Origin: Parapontixanthobacter sp963736595
GTDB taxonomy: Bacteria > Pseudomonadota > Alphaproteobacteria > Sphingomonadales > Sphingomonadaceae
Assembly (NCBI GenBank): GCA_963736595.1
Contig: CAVTPG010000004.1
Span: 1 to 64,000 of the forward strand
Direction of reading: 5' to 3'
Length of the DNA stretch: 64,000 nucleotides
Position 1 is the stretch's first letter. Every line of letters starts with the position of its first letter. This document shows positions 37,706 to 46,427 of the stretch, one piece after another. The notes under the pieces are model-generated. The model saw only the letters and a program-made list of their open reading frames with translations, did no database searches and was not told where the DNA came from. The position numbers and the translations under genes are program-made.

Positions 37706-39616
37706 ATGGCCGATATCGACAGCCCGATCGAAACACCCAAAGGCGAGAACATCGCCGTCACCACCGGCCCCATTCGCGGCAGCCGCAAAATCTACGTGGA
37801 GGCCAAGGGTGATCCGAATGTGCGCGTCGCCATGCGCGAAATCCATCTGGAAGGCGGCGAAGCTCCGGTCCGCGTCTATGACACATCCGGCCCCTATACC
37901 GACCCCGAAGCTTCCATCGATATCGAGCGCGGCCTGCCGCAACTCCGGCGCGATTGGATCATCGCTCGCGGCGATGTCGAGGAATATGATGCGCGCCAGA
38001 TCAAGCCGGAAGATAACGGCCAATTAGGCCCGGATCGCTCCGGCGGCGTGCCTGCCTTCCAGAACACGGTGCAGCGTCCTTTGCGCGCCAAATCCGGCCA
38101 CAATGTCAGCCAGATGCATTATGCCCGGCAAGGCATCATTACGCCCGAAATGATCTACGTGGCAGAGCGCGAAAATCTGGGCCGTGAGCAGATCGCGCGC
38201 GAGCTGGATGGCGAGGCATGGGGCGCGGAAATCCCCGAATATGTCACACCGGAATTCGTCCGCGACGAGGTTGCCCGTGGCCGCGCAATTATTCCCAACA
38301 ACATCAACCATCCCGAAACCGAACCGATGGCGATCGGGCGCAACTTCCTCGTCAAGATCAACGCCAATATCGGCAATTCCGCCGTGGCCAGCGATGTCGC
38401 GAACGAGGTGGACAAAATGGTCTGGTCCACCCGCTGGGGCGCGGACACCGTCATGGACCTCTCCACCGGGCGCAACATCCACGACACCCGCGAATGGATC
38501 ATCCGCAATTCCTCCGTCCCCATCGGCACCGTGCCTATCTATCAGGCGCTGGAAAAGGTCGGCGGGGTGGCCGAAGACCTCACCTGGGAAGTATTCCGCG
38601 ACACATTGATCGAGCAGGCCGAGCAAGGCGTCGATTACTTCACCATCCATGCCGGCGTGCGCCTGCCCTATGTCCCGATGGCCGCCAAGCGCGTCACCGG
38701 CATCGTATCGCGCGGCGGTTCGATCATGGCAAAATGGTGCCTCGCGCATCACAAGGAGAGTTTCCTTTACGAGCATTTCGACGACATCACCGAAATCATG
38801 CAGGCCTATGACATTGCCTATTCGCTGGGCGATGGCCTGCGCCCCGGCTCTATCGCGGACGCCAATGACGAAGCGCAATTTGCCGAGCTTTACACGCTGG
38901 GCGAGCTTACCCACCGCGCTTGGAAATCCGATGTTCAAGTGATGATCGAAGGGCCGGGCCATGTGCCCATGCACAAGATCAAGGAGAACATGGAAAAGCA
39001 GCTTTCCGTATGCGGCGAAGCGCCTTTCTATACGCTCGGCCCCCTCGTGACCGACATCGCGCCGGGATACGACCACATCACCAGCGGCATCGGCGCGGCA
39101 CAAATCGGCTGGTACGGCACCGCCATGCTTTGCTACGTCACGCCCAAGGAACACCTTGGCCTGCCCGACCGCGACGATGTGAAAGTCGGCGTCATCACTT
39201 ACAAGCTGGCCGCCCATGCCGCCGACCTCGCCAAGGGTCATCCGGCAGCACAGGTCCGCGACGATGCCCTCTCAAAAGCGCGCTTCGAATTCCGCTGGCG
39301 CGATCAGTTCAACTTGTCGCTGGACCCCGACACTGCCGAGGAATTTCATGACCAGACCTTGCCCGCAGAAGGCGCAAAAACCGCGCATTTCTGTTCGATG
39401 TGCGGCCCCAAATTCTGCTCCATGAAGATCAGTCAGGAAGTGCGCGACTTCGCCAGCAAACAGAACCAGAGCGCCGACGGCTTCCTCGAAAGCGCCAAAT
39501 GGGGCGCGGACACTGCCGAGGCCAGCCGCAAGGCCGCCGAGCAAGGAATGCGCGAAATGAGCGAGGTCTATAAGGCCAAGGGCGAACGCCTCTATCTGCC
39601 GGAGGAAGAGGTTTGA
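37706..39616 (+). CDS. thiC: Phosphomethylpyrimidine synthase ThiC
   Basis: 636 residues, a normal length. Radical-SAM enzyme that turns aminoimidazole ribotide into the thiamine pyrimidine (HMP-P). Seen: QMHYARQGIITPEMIYVA, VKINANIGNSAVASDVANEV, WGADTVMDLSTGRNIHDTREW, SRGGSIMAKWCLAHHKES, DGLRPGSIADANDEAQ, VMIEGPGHVPMHKI, and the C-terminal [4Fe-4S] motif CSMCGPKFC. Controlled by the TPP riboswitch upstream. The following small gene overlaps its stop. Confidence 0.97.
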   Translation: MADIDSPIETPKGENIAVTTGPIRGSRKIYVEAKGDPNVRVAMREIHLEGGEAPVRVYDTSGPYTDPEASIDIERGLPQLRRDWIIARGDVEEYDARQIKPEDNGQLGPDRSGGVPAFQNTVQRPLRAKSGHNVSQMHYARQGIITPEMIYVAERENLGREQIARELDGEAWGAEIPEYVTPEFVRDEVARGRAIIPNNINHPETEPMAIGRNFLVKINANIGNSAVASDVANEVDKMVWSTRWGADTVMDLSTGRNIHDTREWIIRNSSVPIGTVPIYQALEKVGGVAEDLTWEVFRDTLIEQAEQGVDYFTIHAGVRLPYVPMAAKRVTGIVSRGGSIMAKWCLAHHKESFLYEHFDDITEIMQAYDIAYSLGDGLRPGSIADANDEAQFAELYTLGELTHRAWKSDVQVMIEGPGHVPMHKIKENMEKQLSVCGEAPFYTLGPLVTDIAPGYDHITSGIGAAQIGWYGTAMLCYVTPKEHLGLPDRDDVKVGVITYKLAAHAADLAKGHPAAQVRDDALSKARFEFRWRDQFNLSLDPDTAEEFHDQTLPAEGAKTAHFCSMCGPKFCSMKISQEVRDFASKQNQSADGFLESAKWGADTAEASRKAAEQGMREMSEVYKAKGERLYLPEEEV

Positions 39617-39909
39617 CTCGCGCGCAGAGCGATGCGGCCGCTGACTGGACGAAGCTGACGATGGAAAGCTGGTCGCTGGGCATGGAAGCGGGCGCGGTGA
39701 TGTGGCTGCGCACGATGCGGATCATGGCGGGCGGAGCGATCGGTGAGCGGGAGACGCGGCGCATGGTCGATGAGAAGCTGGCCGCGAATATGGAAGCCGC
39801 GACGCAGATGTGGCTGTCGCCCATTACCTCTGCTGCCACCGCGCGCAATGCGATGGCGCCCTATCGCGCACGGGTGAAAGCGAACAGGAAGCGGTTGGGT
39901 AAGGGTTGA
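39613..39909 (+). CDS. Hypothetical protein coupled to thiC
   Basis: 98 residues from a TTG overlapping the thiC stop by four bases, so translation is probably coupled. Not recognised with certainty. It is helical and amphipathic (WTKLTMESWSLGMEAGAVMWL, TRRMVDEKLAANMEAATQMWL), ending with a basic tail (VKANRKRLGKG). The pattern recalls short phasin-like proteins, but no clear family signature is visible. Confidence 0.6.
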   Translation: MTRAQSDAAADWTKLTMESWSLGMEAGAVMWLRTMRIMAGGAIGERETRRMVDEKLAANMEAATQMWLSPITSAATARNAMAPYRARVKANRKRLGKG

Positions 39910-40072
39910 GGGTTTTGGTTTGTGGGGGCGCGAGATGAGCAAAATTTGCAAAAATATTAGCCGCTCAATAAATCTCGAGCGTGGAGATCGCAGGGTTCTC
40001 CTTCGCCCCGTTCAACCGGATGCTGGGCCATTGGCTGTTTGGATGAGGGGGATGGTCATCATGGTGCCGAGA

Positions 40073-40555
40073 TCAAAAAGTGTGACCCGCTTCTTCTAGT
40101 CGACGTATTAACATTGATATGAAACTTAAATGTTCCAAGCAGAGTGACTGTTCGTCTCGAATGGAAGTCTCGTGGCCCCTTGGGTTTCTTATTGCCCAAA
40201 CAAGCCCCACAAAAAGAGACATATAACCTTTTTGTTCGTTCTTTTCGCTTGCGCTAGATAGCGTGTTAAAGGCGAGCTTTGGATCTTTGTCTGAAAACGC
40301 TTGTTGCATGAGCGATGCGCCAGTTAGCTCTAGGCCAGCCATCTTTGCGACCCGACGGTCAACGAATTTGGCGGCATGAAATGTTGCTTCTGCGTAGTGA
40401 GAGTCGTCGAAAAGCTTTTGAACTTTTTTCGGCAGCTTAGTGTGAATGTCTCTCATTACGAAGGGATGTTGATCGCCTTCTTCTGATGCCGGCTCGTCGG
40501 TGAAGAAAGATACGTTTCTGACGAGCCGTTCGAAGTGCTCAAGCAGTGCCATCAA
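40073..40555 (-). CDS. TIGR02391-like (Ymh) family protein
   Basis: 160 residues, function unknown. The typical run of the family is visible: HTKLPKKVQKLFDDSHYAEATFHAAKFVDRRV, GASLMQQAFSDKDPKLAFN, and the C-terminal EQKGYMSLFVGLVWAIRNPRGHE. The last block is the most conserved part (G...a.RNP..He). Such proteins are often found in plasmid, phage and restriction-type loci. Its start overlaps the end of the DUF5343 gene by 17 bases, so the two are translated together. Base composition is lower in GC than the flanks. Confidence 0.75.
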   Translation of the reverse strand: MMALLEHFERLVRNVSFFTDEPASEEGDQHPFVMRDIHTKLPKKVQKLFDDSHYAEATFHAAKFVDRRVAKMAGLELTGASLMQQAFSDKDPKLAFNTLSSASEKNEQKGYMSLFVGLVWAIRNPRGHETSIRDEQSLCLEHLSFISMLIRRLEEAGHTF

Positions 40556-41213
40556 TCAAGTTCTTCTTGATGCTCGCGAAAATGTGATCGTAAGCATCTT
40601 TCGAGGCGTTGGCCGGCAAATTGACTTCCACTCGAACGGTTAGTGCAACATCTGAACCGCCGCGCTGCACCAGCACCTTCTCAGCGGCTTTTGACGGACT
40701 CTGAGATTTTTGCTTTGCCCCGGGCTCTTTTACCTCGCTCTTTTTGGACGCCTTATTGGGCCCGCGCGGACCGCGCGCGAGAATTTCTTCTTTGCGCTTG
40801 CCGCTCAGTGAAGCGAGCGTTTGGAAAGTAATAGCCTGACGCTTGCCAACGACTGCACTCGACCCATCAGAGCGCCGGAAAAACGAAATCAAATCGTCTT
40901 GGTTCGCGTTCCAAACCCCTTCTGACCTCAGTTCGAAAAGGTCGGAATATGCGGCCTCGACCATTTCCGCGAGCTTATTTCCAAACTCATCGTCGTCGTG
41001 AAGCGAGAAGAGATCTTGCCCTTGTTGCGTGCGCTTATTTTCTTCATCAACCGCACCGACGTACTTGAGAACATTGATGACGCCGTTCTCATTGCCTGAC
41101 GCGATCGCAAGTTTCTTTAAAGTGTCTGAATCAATCTTTGATGGGAAAGCCTGGCGAAATTGACTGACCGCGGATTGAAGTATTCCGCCACTCGGAACAT
41201 ACGGATGAGACAC
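40539..41213 (-). CDS. DUF5343 family protein
   Basis: 224 residues. The N-terminal ~140 residues match the DUF5343 pattern: YVPSGGILQSAVSQFRQAFP, SDTLKKLAIASGNENGVINVLKYVG, FSLHDDDEFGNKLAEMVEAAY and LISFFRRSDGSSAVVGKRQA. It looks like a winged-helix-type DNA or partner-binding fold. A Lys/Ser/Pro-rich linker (KKSEVKEPGAKQKSQSPSKA) joins a C-terminal beta-strand domain (VALTVRVEVNLPANASKDAY) seen in similar two-gene loci. Coupled to the TIGR02391-like gene. Function unknown; defence is possible. Confidence 0.75.
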   Translation of the reverse strand: MSHPYVPSGGILQSAVSQFRQAFPSKIDSDTLKKLAIASGNENGVINVLKYVGAVDEENKRTQQGQDLFSLHDDDEFGNKLAEMVEAAYSDLFELRSEGVWNANQDDLISFFRRSDGSSAVVGKRQAITFQTLASLSGKRKEEILARGPRGPNKASKKSEVKEPGAKQKSQSPSKAAEKVLVQRGGSDVALTVRVEVNLPANASKDAYDHIFASIKKNLIDGTA

Positions 41214-41293
41214 TCACAACCCTTTCCGCGACGAAAAAATAAGTCGCTACTTTCATTAAACCAATCTTATTTGGTGGCAGCCGAAGATAAGAG

Positions 41294-41884
41294 TCAACCC
41301 ACAGAAACCAGCTTCTCCACCAACGCTCTAAGTTCGCTCGGTGTGGTGTGCCCCGCCACAATTTCGTGATAGCCGATGCCCGCCTTGCGCAACGCCTCTT
41401 TCTTTATTGCATCTCTAACAGCAGCATTGCCCTGATGGTGACCAGTGCCTTGATACTCCAAAGCGTGAACCACGCGGCAATGCTCATCCATCAAAGCGAA
41501 ATCGACGCGCTTGGAATTTACGGCAAGGTAAGCCTGCTTGTCCTTGCTGCCTAAGAACTCACCCAATGACACTTGCGCCATCACCTGCCAGCCCGGATTG
41601 CGTGCAATCACGGCCTGATCCAGCGCCTTAAATACATTGCCTTCGGATTTGCTAAGCAAGTCGCGTTGAAAAAACTCAGCCGCCATGACGCGCTGCAATT
41701 GTCCGGCGGCGACATCGCCGCCCGCAACGCTGACTTTCTTTCGCCCCGCCCAAAAGGCTTTGTTGCGTGAAATTTTCTGCTTTTCTTCGATGACGCCCAT
41801 ACTGAGGTACAGCCCACCGAAGAAGAAAATTATGCCGAACATCAAGGCGAGCAAATGAAAGCCAGCTATCCAAAAATCTTCCAA
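41294..41884 (-). CDS. Membrane-anchored DUF2726-like nuclease
   Basis: 196 residues. Residues 1-32 form a transmembrane segment (HLLALMFGIIFFFGGLYLSMG). The rest holds a restriction-endonuclease-like domain of the DUF2726 type: VNSKRVDFALMDEHCRVVHALEYQGTGHHQGN, with a catalytic-like Asp (VDFAL) and the E-Y-Q motif, then DAIKKEALRKAGIGYHEI. The spacing fits a PD-(D/E)XK-type core with Q in place of K. It lies 80 bases upstream of the DUF5343 gene on the same strand and may be part of the same unit. It could be inactive or a sensor rather than a nuclease. Confidence 0.65.
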   Translation of the reverse strand: MEDFWIAGFHLLALMFGIIFFFGGLYLSMGVIEEKQKISRNKAFWAGRKKVSVAGGDVAAGQLQRVMAAEFFQRDLLSKSEGNVFKALDQAVIARNPGWQVMAQVSLGEFLGSKDKQAYLAVNSKRVDFALMDEHCRVVHALEYQGTGHHQGNAAVRDAIKKEALRKAGIGYHEIVAGHTTPSELRALVEKLVSVG

Positions 41885-41979
41885 CCAATTCCGCGACGAA
41901 AATTAAAGCTGGACGAAAAAGGTAAGTATTTATTTAAGACGTGCCTAAACAGCCGCAATTAAATCGGCTGGGTGTAAGC

Positions 41980-42108
41980 CTACCCGTTTTTCATATTCTC
42001 CAGGCCTTTGATGCCGCCCGCTTTCGTGCTCGGCTGGGAGGCGTTGGTTTTGACCTTTTCCTTCTTGGGCTTACGGGCCTCGCGGTTCGATTTTTGTCCT
42101 TTGGACAT
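41980..42108 (-). CDS. Small basic conserved protein (42 residues)
   Basis: Starts at 42108 (MSKGQKSNREARKPKKEK) and ends with GGIKGLENMKNG before a TAG at 41982-41980. Strongly Lys-rich with no membrane part, and probably disordered. Very similar short proteins occur in many proteobacteria without known function; RNA or DNA contact is a guess. It is too short for most gene finders. Confidence 0.6.
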   Translation of the reverse strand: MSKGQKSNREARKPKKEKVKTNASQPSTKAGGIKGLENMKNG

Positions 42109-42363
42109 AGTTTTTCCAGTCGGAGCGGAATGCCCCTACAATCGCTATAACGCATCACTGCGATCAAGTCGAATATATTGCAAATAATGCCGCTGTGAAA
42201 TAACTTACACGCCACTTGTATTTTCAAGAAATATTCCCATATCAGAAAATACTTGCCAGTCGCATTCGACGGTTATTGGCGCTGAATAAAGCGCCCCCTG
42301 CTACATTTTACAATCTTTAACCGCCGCGGCGACTCCCTCTCACCTCGCACAAGGATGCGCGTC

Positions 42364-42561
42364 ATGGACCTCAACGAGCTGCTTCATCACCATCAGGTCG
42401 CCACCATGAAAGCCAGCATGGCAAGCAGCGATACCGACCGCAAAGGCCATTTCGACAAGGTGTCCCTCTATGCCAAGCGCATCCGTGTGTTGCGCGAGGA
42501 TGCCAAGCTGCCGCCCTATGTCTGGCCCGCGCCGGTGAACAGCGCAAAAATCGGGCGCTAA
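42364..42561 (+). CDS. Hypothetical small protein
   Basis: 65 residues from the ATG at 42364, chosen because AAGGA lies nine bases upstream; an ATG at 42355 would be too close to that site. Not recognised. Helical and His/Lys-rich: LNELLHHHQVATMKASMA, FDKVSLYAKRIRVLRED, ending LPPYVWPAPV. It stands alone between the small basic protein and the ribosome hibernation gene. Confidence 0.5.
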   Translation: MDLNELLHHHQVATMKASMASSDTDRKGHFDKVSLYAKRIRVLREDAKLPPYVWPAPVNSAKIGR

Positions 42562-42731
42562 GACCTCACATCAGCACCGGCCCATAGGCCCCGTGTGATC
42601 ATAGCGCCAAAGCGATAAGCATTTGCGCCAATCCGATTTGGACCTGCTGAAAACGCTTCCGAAATCGCTAGGAAAATTGCGCGTCACTCCCCATCTCGAA
42701 CCCAACAATCACAATTCGAGAGGACACATCC

Positions 42732-43070
42732 ATGCAATTTCAATTCAACACCGATAGCAGCGTCATGGGCACGGAAAACGTCGCCGACCGGATCGAGGAA
42801 CAACTGCGCAGCCGGCTCGACCGGTTCATCGACAAGCTGACGCGGCTGGAAGTTCACATCACCGATGAAAACGGGCGCAAGGGCGGCGATGACGACAAAT
42901 CTTGCATGATCGAAGCGCGGGTGCGCGGCGGCGCTCCGGTCAGCGTGACGGCCAAAGCGGGCGATGTCGATGCAGCGGCGCGCAGTGCGGGAACGAAGCT
43001 TGCCAAATTGCTCGACCGGCAGTTCGGCAAGGCTGTCCGGCACGAACCCTCACCCGACAAGGCGCTCTAA
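42732..43070 (+). CDS. Ribosome hibernation factor, HPF/RaiA-like
   Basis: 112 residues, preceded by GAGAGGA. The sigma-54-modulation/S30Ae fold is seen as QFNTDSSVMGTENVADRIEEQ, SRLDRFIDKLTRLEVHITDEN, SCMIEARVRGGAPVSVTAKAGDVDAA and the last helix AGTKLAKLLDRQFGK. Members bind the small ribosomal subunit and silence it in stationary phase or stress. The C-terminal dimerising tail of long HPFs is absent. The gene is single and convergent with the next one. Confidence 0.8.
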   Translation: MQFQFNTDSSVMGTENVADRIEEQLRSRLDRFIDKLTRLEVHITDENGRKGGDDDKSCMIEARVRGGAPVSVTAKAGDVDAAARSAGTKLAKLLDRQFGKAVRHEPSPDKAL

Positions 43071-43082
43071 GCGCCAGCCTGC

Positions 43083-44313
43083 TTAGCGCAGTTCGTCCGC
43101 GAACAGCACGCTGCGCACGACTTCGCGGCTGTCGCTGCGTCCGCCCAGCGATCCGGCAAGCACGCCCATGCTGGCCAGGAACAGCGACAGTTTGATGTGA
43201 TCGATCGCCTGGTCTGCCGCGCCCGTACTGACCCAGCTTTCCATGAGCGGCTCCGGAAATACGGTCACGATCGCGCCATACATCAGCACGGCCAGCCCTG
43301 TATAAAGCACCAGCAACGTCGCCAGCAGGCTGAGCAAGGTGGCCGCTGCGGTGACAACGCTGGTCTCCGTCAGGAAGCGGTCGCGGCTCATCACCGCATC
43401 CAGCGCGAATGCCCGATAGAGCAGATACAACGCAGCACCCACGCTGATGATCGAGAATATTCCGATCTGCAGAAGCGATACGGTTTTGGCGACGTCCCAG
43501 GTCTCGGCCGCAAATAACAACACAATGATGACTGATAAAGCAGCGGTAATCATGGTCGGCAATTTCAAGCACAAGCTTCAGCGGATTGGACCGCCACACC
43601 GCGCGTAAAATCTCCGGCGCATCGCGCACCAGCGTTGCCAGCGTAAACCCCAGCCGCCCATCGCGCGTGCGCAGCTCATGCGCTTCCTTGGGCAGTATTG
43701 CGGAAATCTGTTGCCAGCGCGGCTCGTCCAGCACCCGCATCGCATCGAGATCTTCCACCTCTTCGAAACGGTACATGAAATTGCCAGCATCCTGACTGGG
43801 CGCAAGGTTCAGCAAATGCCCGAAATTATGCATCAGCAGCGCGGTCAGGCGATGCTGTGTCAACGCGCGGTCCCCCTCCCCGCCCCAGAATTCCGGGTCC
43901 AGCCGCTTGGTCGAGATGATCGCCATATTGGTCATCTGACTGGGTAAGGCGATGGTGAAACTCGCGCCCGATGCATTGAGATCGACTTCGGTCACGATCA
44001 GCAGGAAGGGGATGGCGCGCTCCGATTTTTCGGTGAAGCCGATTTCGAAAAAGTCGAGCGGGGAATAGGCGCCGCCACCCGGCAGCAAGTGGGGTCCATT
44101 GAAGGCCATGACATCGACGGCCAGCCGGTGTTCGCGTTCGAGCAGGCGGCGCAGATCGTCGACGGCTGCGGCGACCAGTGTGCGGAAATTCTCGCTGTCC
44201 TTGCCCTCCACATCCATCGTCATCACCCCGATGCGGTATTCGGGATGTGCGCTGTCCGTGTCAGTTGGGGTGGAGCGTGGAGCGGGTGTGCGATCTGCGG
44301 TGGAGTGGCCCAT
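43083..44313 (-). CDS. Metzincin-like domain with membrane C-terminus, one-base frameshift
   Basis: The N-terminal ~250 residues carry LTALLMHNFGHLLNLAPS, which resembles the zinc-binding HE.GH site of metzincins but with Asn where the catalytic Glu should be, and a later FMYRF. The C-terminal part has three or four membrane helices (TMITAALSVIIVLLFAAE, LLQIGIFSIISVGAALYLLY, LLSLLATLLVLYTGLAVLMY). The two parts are in different frames. One extra T near 43566 (CTTGAAA for CTGAAA) accounts for it, and 1231 bases is 3n+1. The product is probably a membrane-anchored protein with an inactive protease-like domain. Function unknown. Confidence 0.6.
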
Positions 44314-44603
44314 AGCACAGCAATGTTTGGCGAGAGGAAGCGGTTCCTAGGAAAGCGTGGTGCATTTTCGGCACTTATCTAACGACCATATCGGCTTGCT
44401 TGTTCCTATCGTGCTCGTCTATTTTGGGATGCGACTATCACGTGGAAGGGTACTAAATTGGGCCTCGCAAAGAATTGACGCAAATGATAAGATGAGTGCC
44501 ACCTTCGTTTCGCAACAAAATGCGTTCACTGCACTTCGCCAGTCGAGAATGCAGAAGTCAAAATTTGCGCACGCTGCAATCATAACCTGGCAAAAGATAC
44601 TTA

Positions 44604-45206
44604 ATGTGTAATCTATACCGTCTTTCAAATTCTGCCGCTGAAGTGGCGCGGTTATTTTCCGCAACCGTTGGCAGTAATACGAATGCCGGTGGAGAAATTT
44701 ATCCAGGCTATCCAGGCGTCGTCATTGCTGACGGTTGCGTGCAATCTATGAATTGGGGCTTTCCTTTAGTCTTGAAAAGCAAACGCACGGGCGAGCCGCT
44801 AAAGCCGCGTCCGGTCAACAATACCCGCTCTGACAAACTTGATAGTTTTATGTGGCGGTCGAGCTTTGAACAGCGGCGCTGCCTTATTCCCGTGACAGCT
44901 TGGGCGGAAGCACAGGGTCCGAAAGGAGCGAAAACCCGCACTTGGCAATCCTTAGCTGCAATCGAAGCATTTGCAGTGGCCGGTATTTGGCGCAAAAGTG
45001 ACGAATGGGGACAGTGTTATTCAATGATAATGACGGATGCTGTTGGCGATGCCGCAAAGATACATAACAGGATGCCAGTTATCTTGCATTCCGACACTTA
45101 TGATTTGTGGCAGGAAGGGCCACCTGAAGCGGCTAAAGCGCTGTGCGTTGGGTATGATGGCGAACTTGAAATTGATCACACCAATGAATTATGGTCGCGT
45201 AATTAG
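44604..45206 (+). CDS. SRAP domain protein (YedK/HMCES family)
   Basis: 200 residues. Covers abasic sites in single-stranded DNA by forming a cross-link through Cys2. Seen: MCNLYRL with the catalytic Cys, NNTRSDKL, the CLIPVTAWAEAQ block where the usual FYEW is replaced but Glu is kept, and KIHNRMPVIL with the active-site His. The length is typical. The 290-base gap before it shows no clear SOS box. The stop overlaps the convergent next gene by four bases. Confidence 0.9.
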   Translation: MCNLYRLSNSAAEVARLFSATVGSNTNAGGEIYPGYPGVVIADGCVQSMNWGFPLVLKSKRTGEPLKPRPVNNTRSDKLDSFMWRSSFEQRRCLIPVTAWAEAQGPKGAKTRTWQSLAAIEAFAVAGIWRKSDEWGQCYSMIMTDAVGDAAKIHNRMPVILHSDTYDLWQEGPPEAAKALCVGYDGELEIDHTNELWSRN

Positions 45207-45478
45207 CGACCACGCTTTTTCGGATCTATGCCAATCTGACGATAGATCCCGTTCAGGCTCGCGATGATATTTGCGTAACGCCCATTGTGATTTTTCGTCG
45301 GCAGCCAACGCCAAAATGCGTCAAAAGGCCATCGTTCGCAATGCTTGGTCGTAGCCAAGTAGGCTAACGCAAGCCTTACACCGAACGTTCGCTGAACCGG
45401 TTCAATCATCGCCCGATCTGCAGCATCCTCCAACGCCAACAGCGCCAAATGCTGTAATTTTTCCTCGGTGATTCGCAT
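45203..45478 (-). CDS. Hypothetical protein
   Basis: 91 residues from the ATG at 45478; the frame extends upstream to 45562 but without a good start. Not recognised. The helical N-terminal half (KLQHLALLALEDAADRAM) is followed by a compact part rich in Trp (CERWPFDAFWRWLPTKNHNG) that resembles small proteins of mobile elements. It is convergent with the SRAP gene. No membrane or export signal is seen. Confidence 0.5.
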   Translation of the reverse strand: MRITEEKLQHLALLALEDAADRAMIEPVQRTFGVRLALAYLATTKHCERWPFDAFWRWLPTKNHNGRYANIIASLNGIYRQIGIDPKKRGR

Positions 45479-45614
45479 ATTTATTTGTCTGGAACAAAAA
45501 GTGAACAACAGCAAATGGTATGCTTGGTGAGCCTCGTTGCAAACTAATGCAGTACGGAACAAGAGCCCTCCCCACCGCTTGGGTTAGTATCACCAACCAT
45601 AAAGGGGAATGTCT

Positions 45615-45818
45615 ATGTCCGTCGCAAAAGTAACCGAAATTATCGCCTCGTCGAACAAGAGCGTCGAAGACGCCGTGCGCGAAGGCGTCAAACGCGCCTC
45701 CAAAACTATCCACGGTATTCAAAGCGTCTGGGTGAAAGATACCAAGGCCACCGTCTCCGATGGCGAAGTCACCGAATGGCGCTGCACCTTGAAAATTACT
45801 TTCGTCCTGAACGACTGA
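45615..45818 (+). CDS. Dodecin family flavin-binding protein
   Basis: 67 residues from the ATG at 45615 (MSVAKVTEI); an ATG at 45609 would add two residues. The complete dodecin pattern is visible: KVTEIIASSNKSVEDAVREG, KRASKTIHGIQSVWVKD and a final strand TLKITFVLND. Dodecins form hollow dodecamers that store flavins. The Trp of SVWVKD is the usual flavin-stacking residue. Confidence 0.9.
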   Translation: MSVAKVTEIIASSNKSVEDAVREGVKRASKTIHGIQSVWVKDTKATVSDGEVTEWRCTLKITFVLND

Positions 45819-45848
45819 TCGGGCCAATGCTCTGGCTCTAGCGGGCGA

Positions 45849-46328
45849 TTAGCCGGTATTTTGAGCCAGCTTAACCAGCATCCCGTCCAGACTTTGTAAA
45901 AATCGTGAGCGGTCCGTTTTGCTGAATGGCGGCGGGCCGCCACCGATCCCATCCATTCCCGAACGCAAATCCGCCATCAAAGCGCGGGTCGCAATGGCGC
46001 TGCCGATGCTGCTCGCATCGAACGGCTTGCCATTATGCGCCAGCACTTGTGCGCCCGTTTTAAGGCAACGTTCGGCCAGTAATATGTCGCCTGTCACCAC
46101 GACGCTGTGCGCGTTCGCGTGCTCCGCAATCCAATCATCCGCCGCATCGAAGCTGTCATCGACCAGCACGCGGCTGATTGATGGGCTGTCGGGGATGCGG
46201 AACGGGCTGTTGCTGACCACACGCACCTCGGCCTGATGGCGCGCGGCGACGCGGTAAATTTCGTCTTTGACCGGACACGCATCGGCATCGATCAGGATGG
46301 TGATCGGGCGTTGGACTGCGCTGGTCAT
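45849..46328 (-). CDS. UPF0178 family protein (YaiI/YqxD)
   Basis: 159 residues, close to the family length. PIN-like Rossmann fold of unknown function. Seen: the N-terminal ILIDADACPVKDEIYRVA, VVSNSPFRIP, the Asp cluster VDDSFDAADDWIAEHA, VVVTGDILLAERC and FDASSIGSAIATRALM. The acidic residues suggest a nuclease-like site. It stands beside the dodecin gene, convergent with it. Confidence 0.88.
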   Translation of the reverse strand: MTSAVQRPITILIDADACPVKDEIYRVAARHQAEVRVVSNSPFRIPDSPSISRVLVDDSFDAADDWIAEHANAHSVVVTGDILLAERCLKTGAQVLAHNGKPFDASSIGSAIATRALMADLRSGMDGIGGGPPPFSKTDRSRFLQSLDGMLVKLAQNTG

Positions 46329-46427
46329 ACTGGCGCCCTTACCCGATCATATTCCATTCGTGTCATGTCTTTGTGTGCGGCAGCGACATTTTACGCGTGT
46401 CCGTCATGCCGCCAATCGCCAAAGCAA

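Noticed and set aside
38024..39241. Long open frame opposite thiC (405 codons)
   Set aside because: It is the antisense shadow of the high-GC thiC gene; its translation has no recognisable features.
44402..44416. Possible alphaproteobacterial LexA box (GTTC-N7-GCTC) before SRAP
   Set aside because: One mismatch to GTTC-N7-GTTC and about 190 bases from the start codon; too weak.
44357..44611. 84-codon open frame before the SRAP gene
   Set aside because: No good start signal, overlaps the SRAP start, and no family resemblance.
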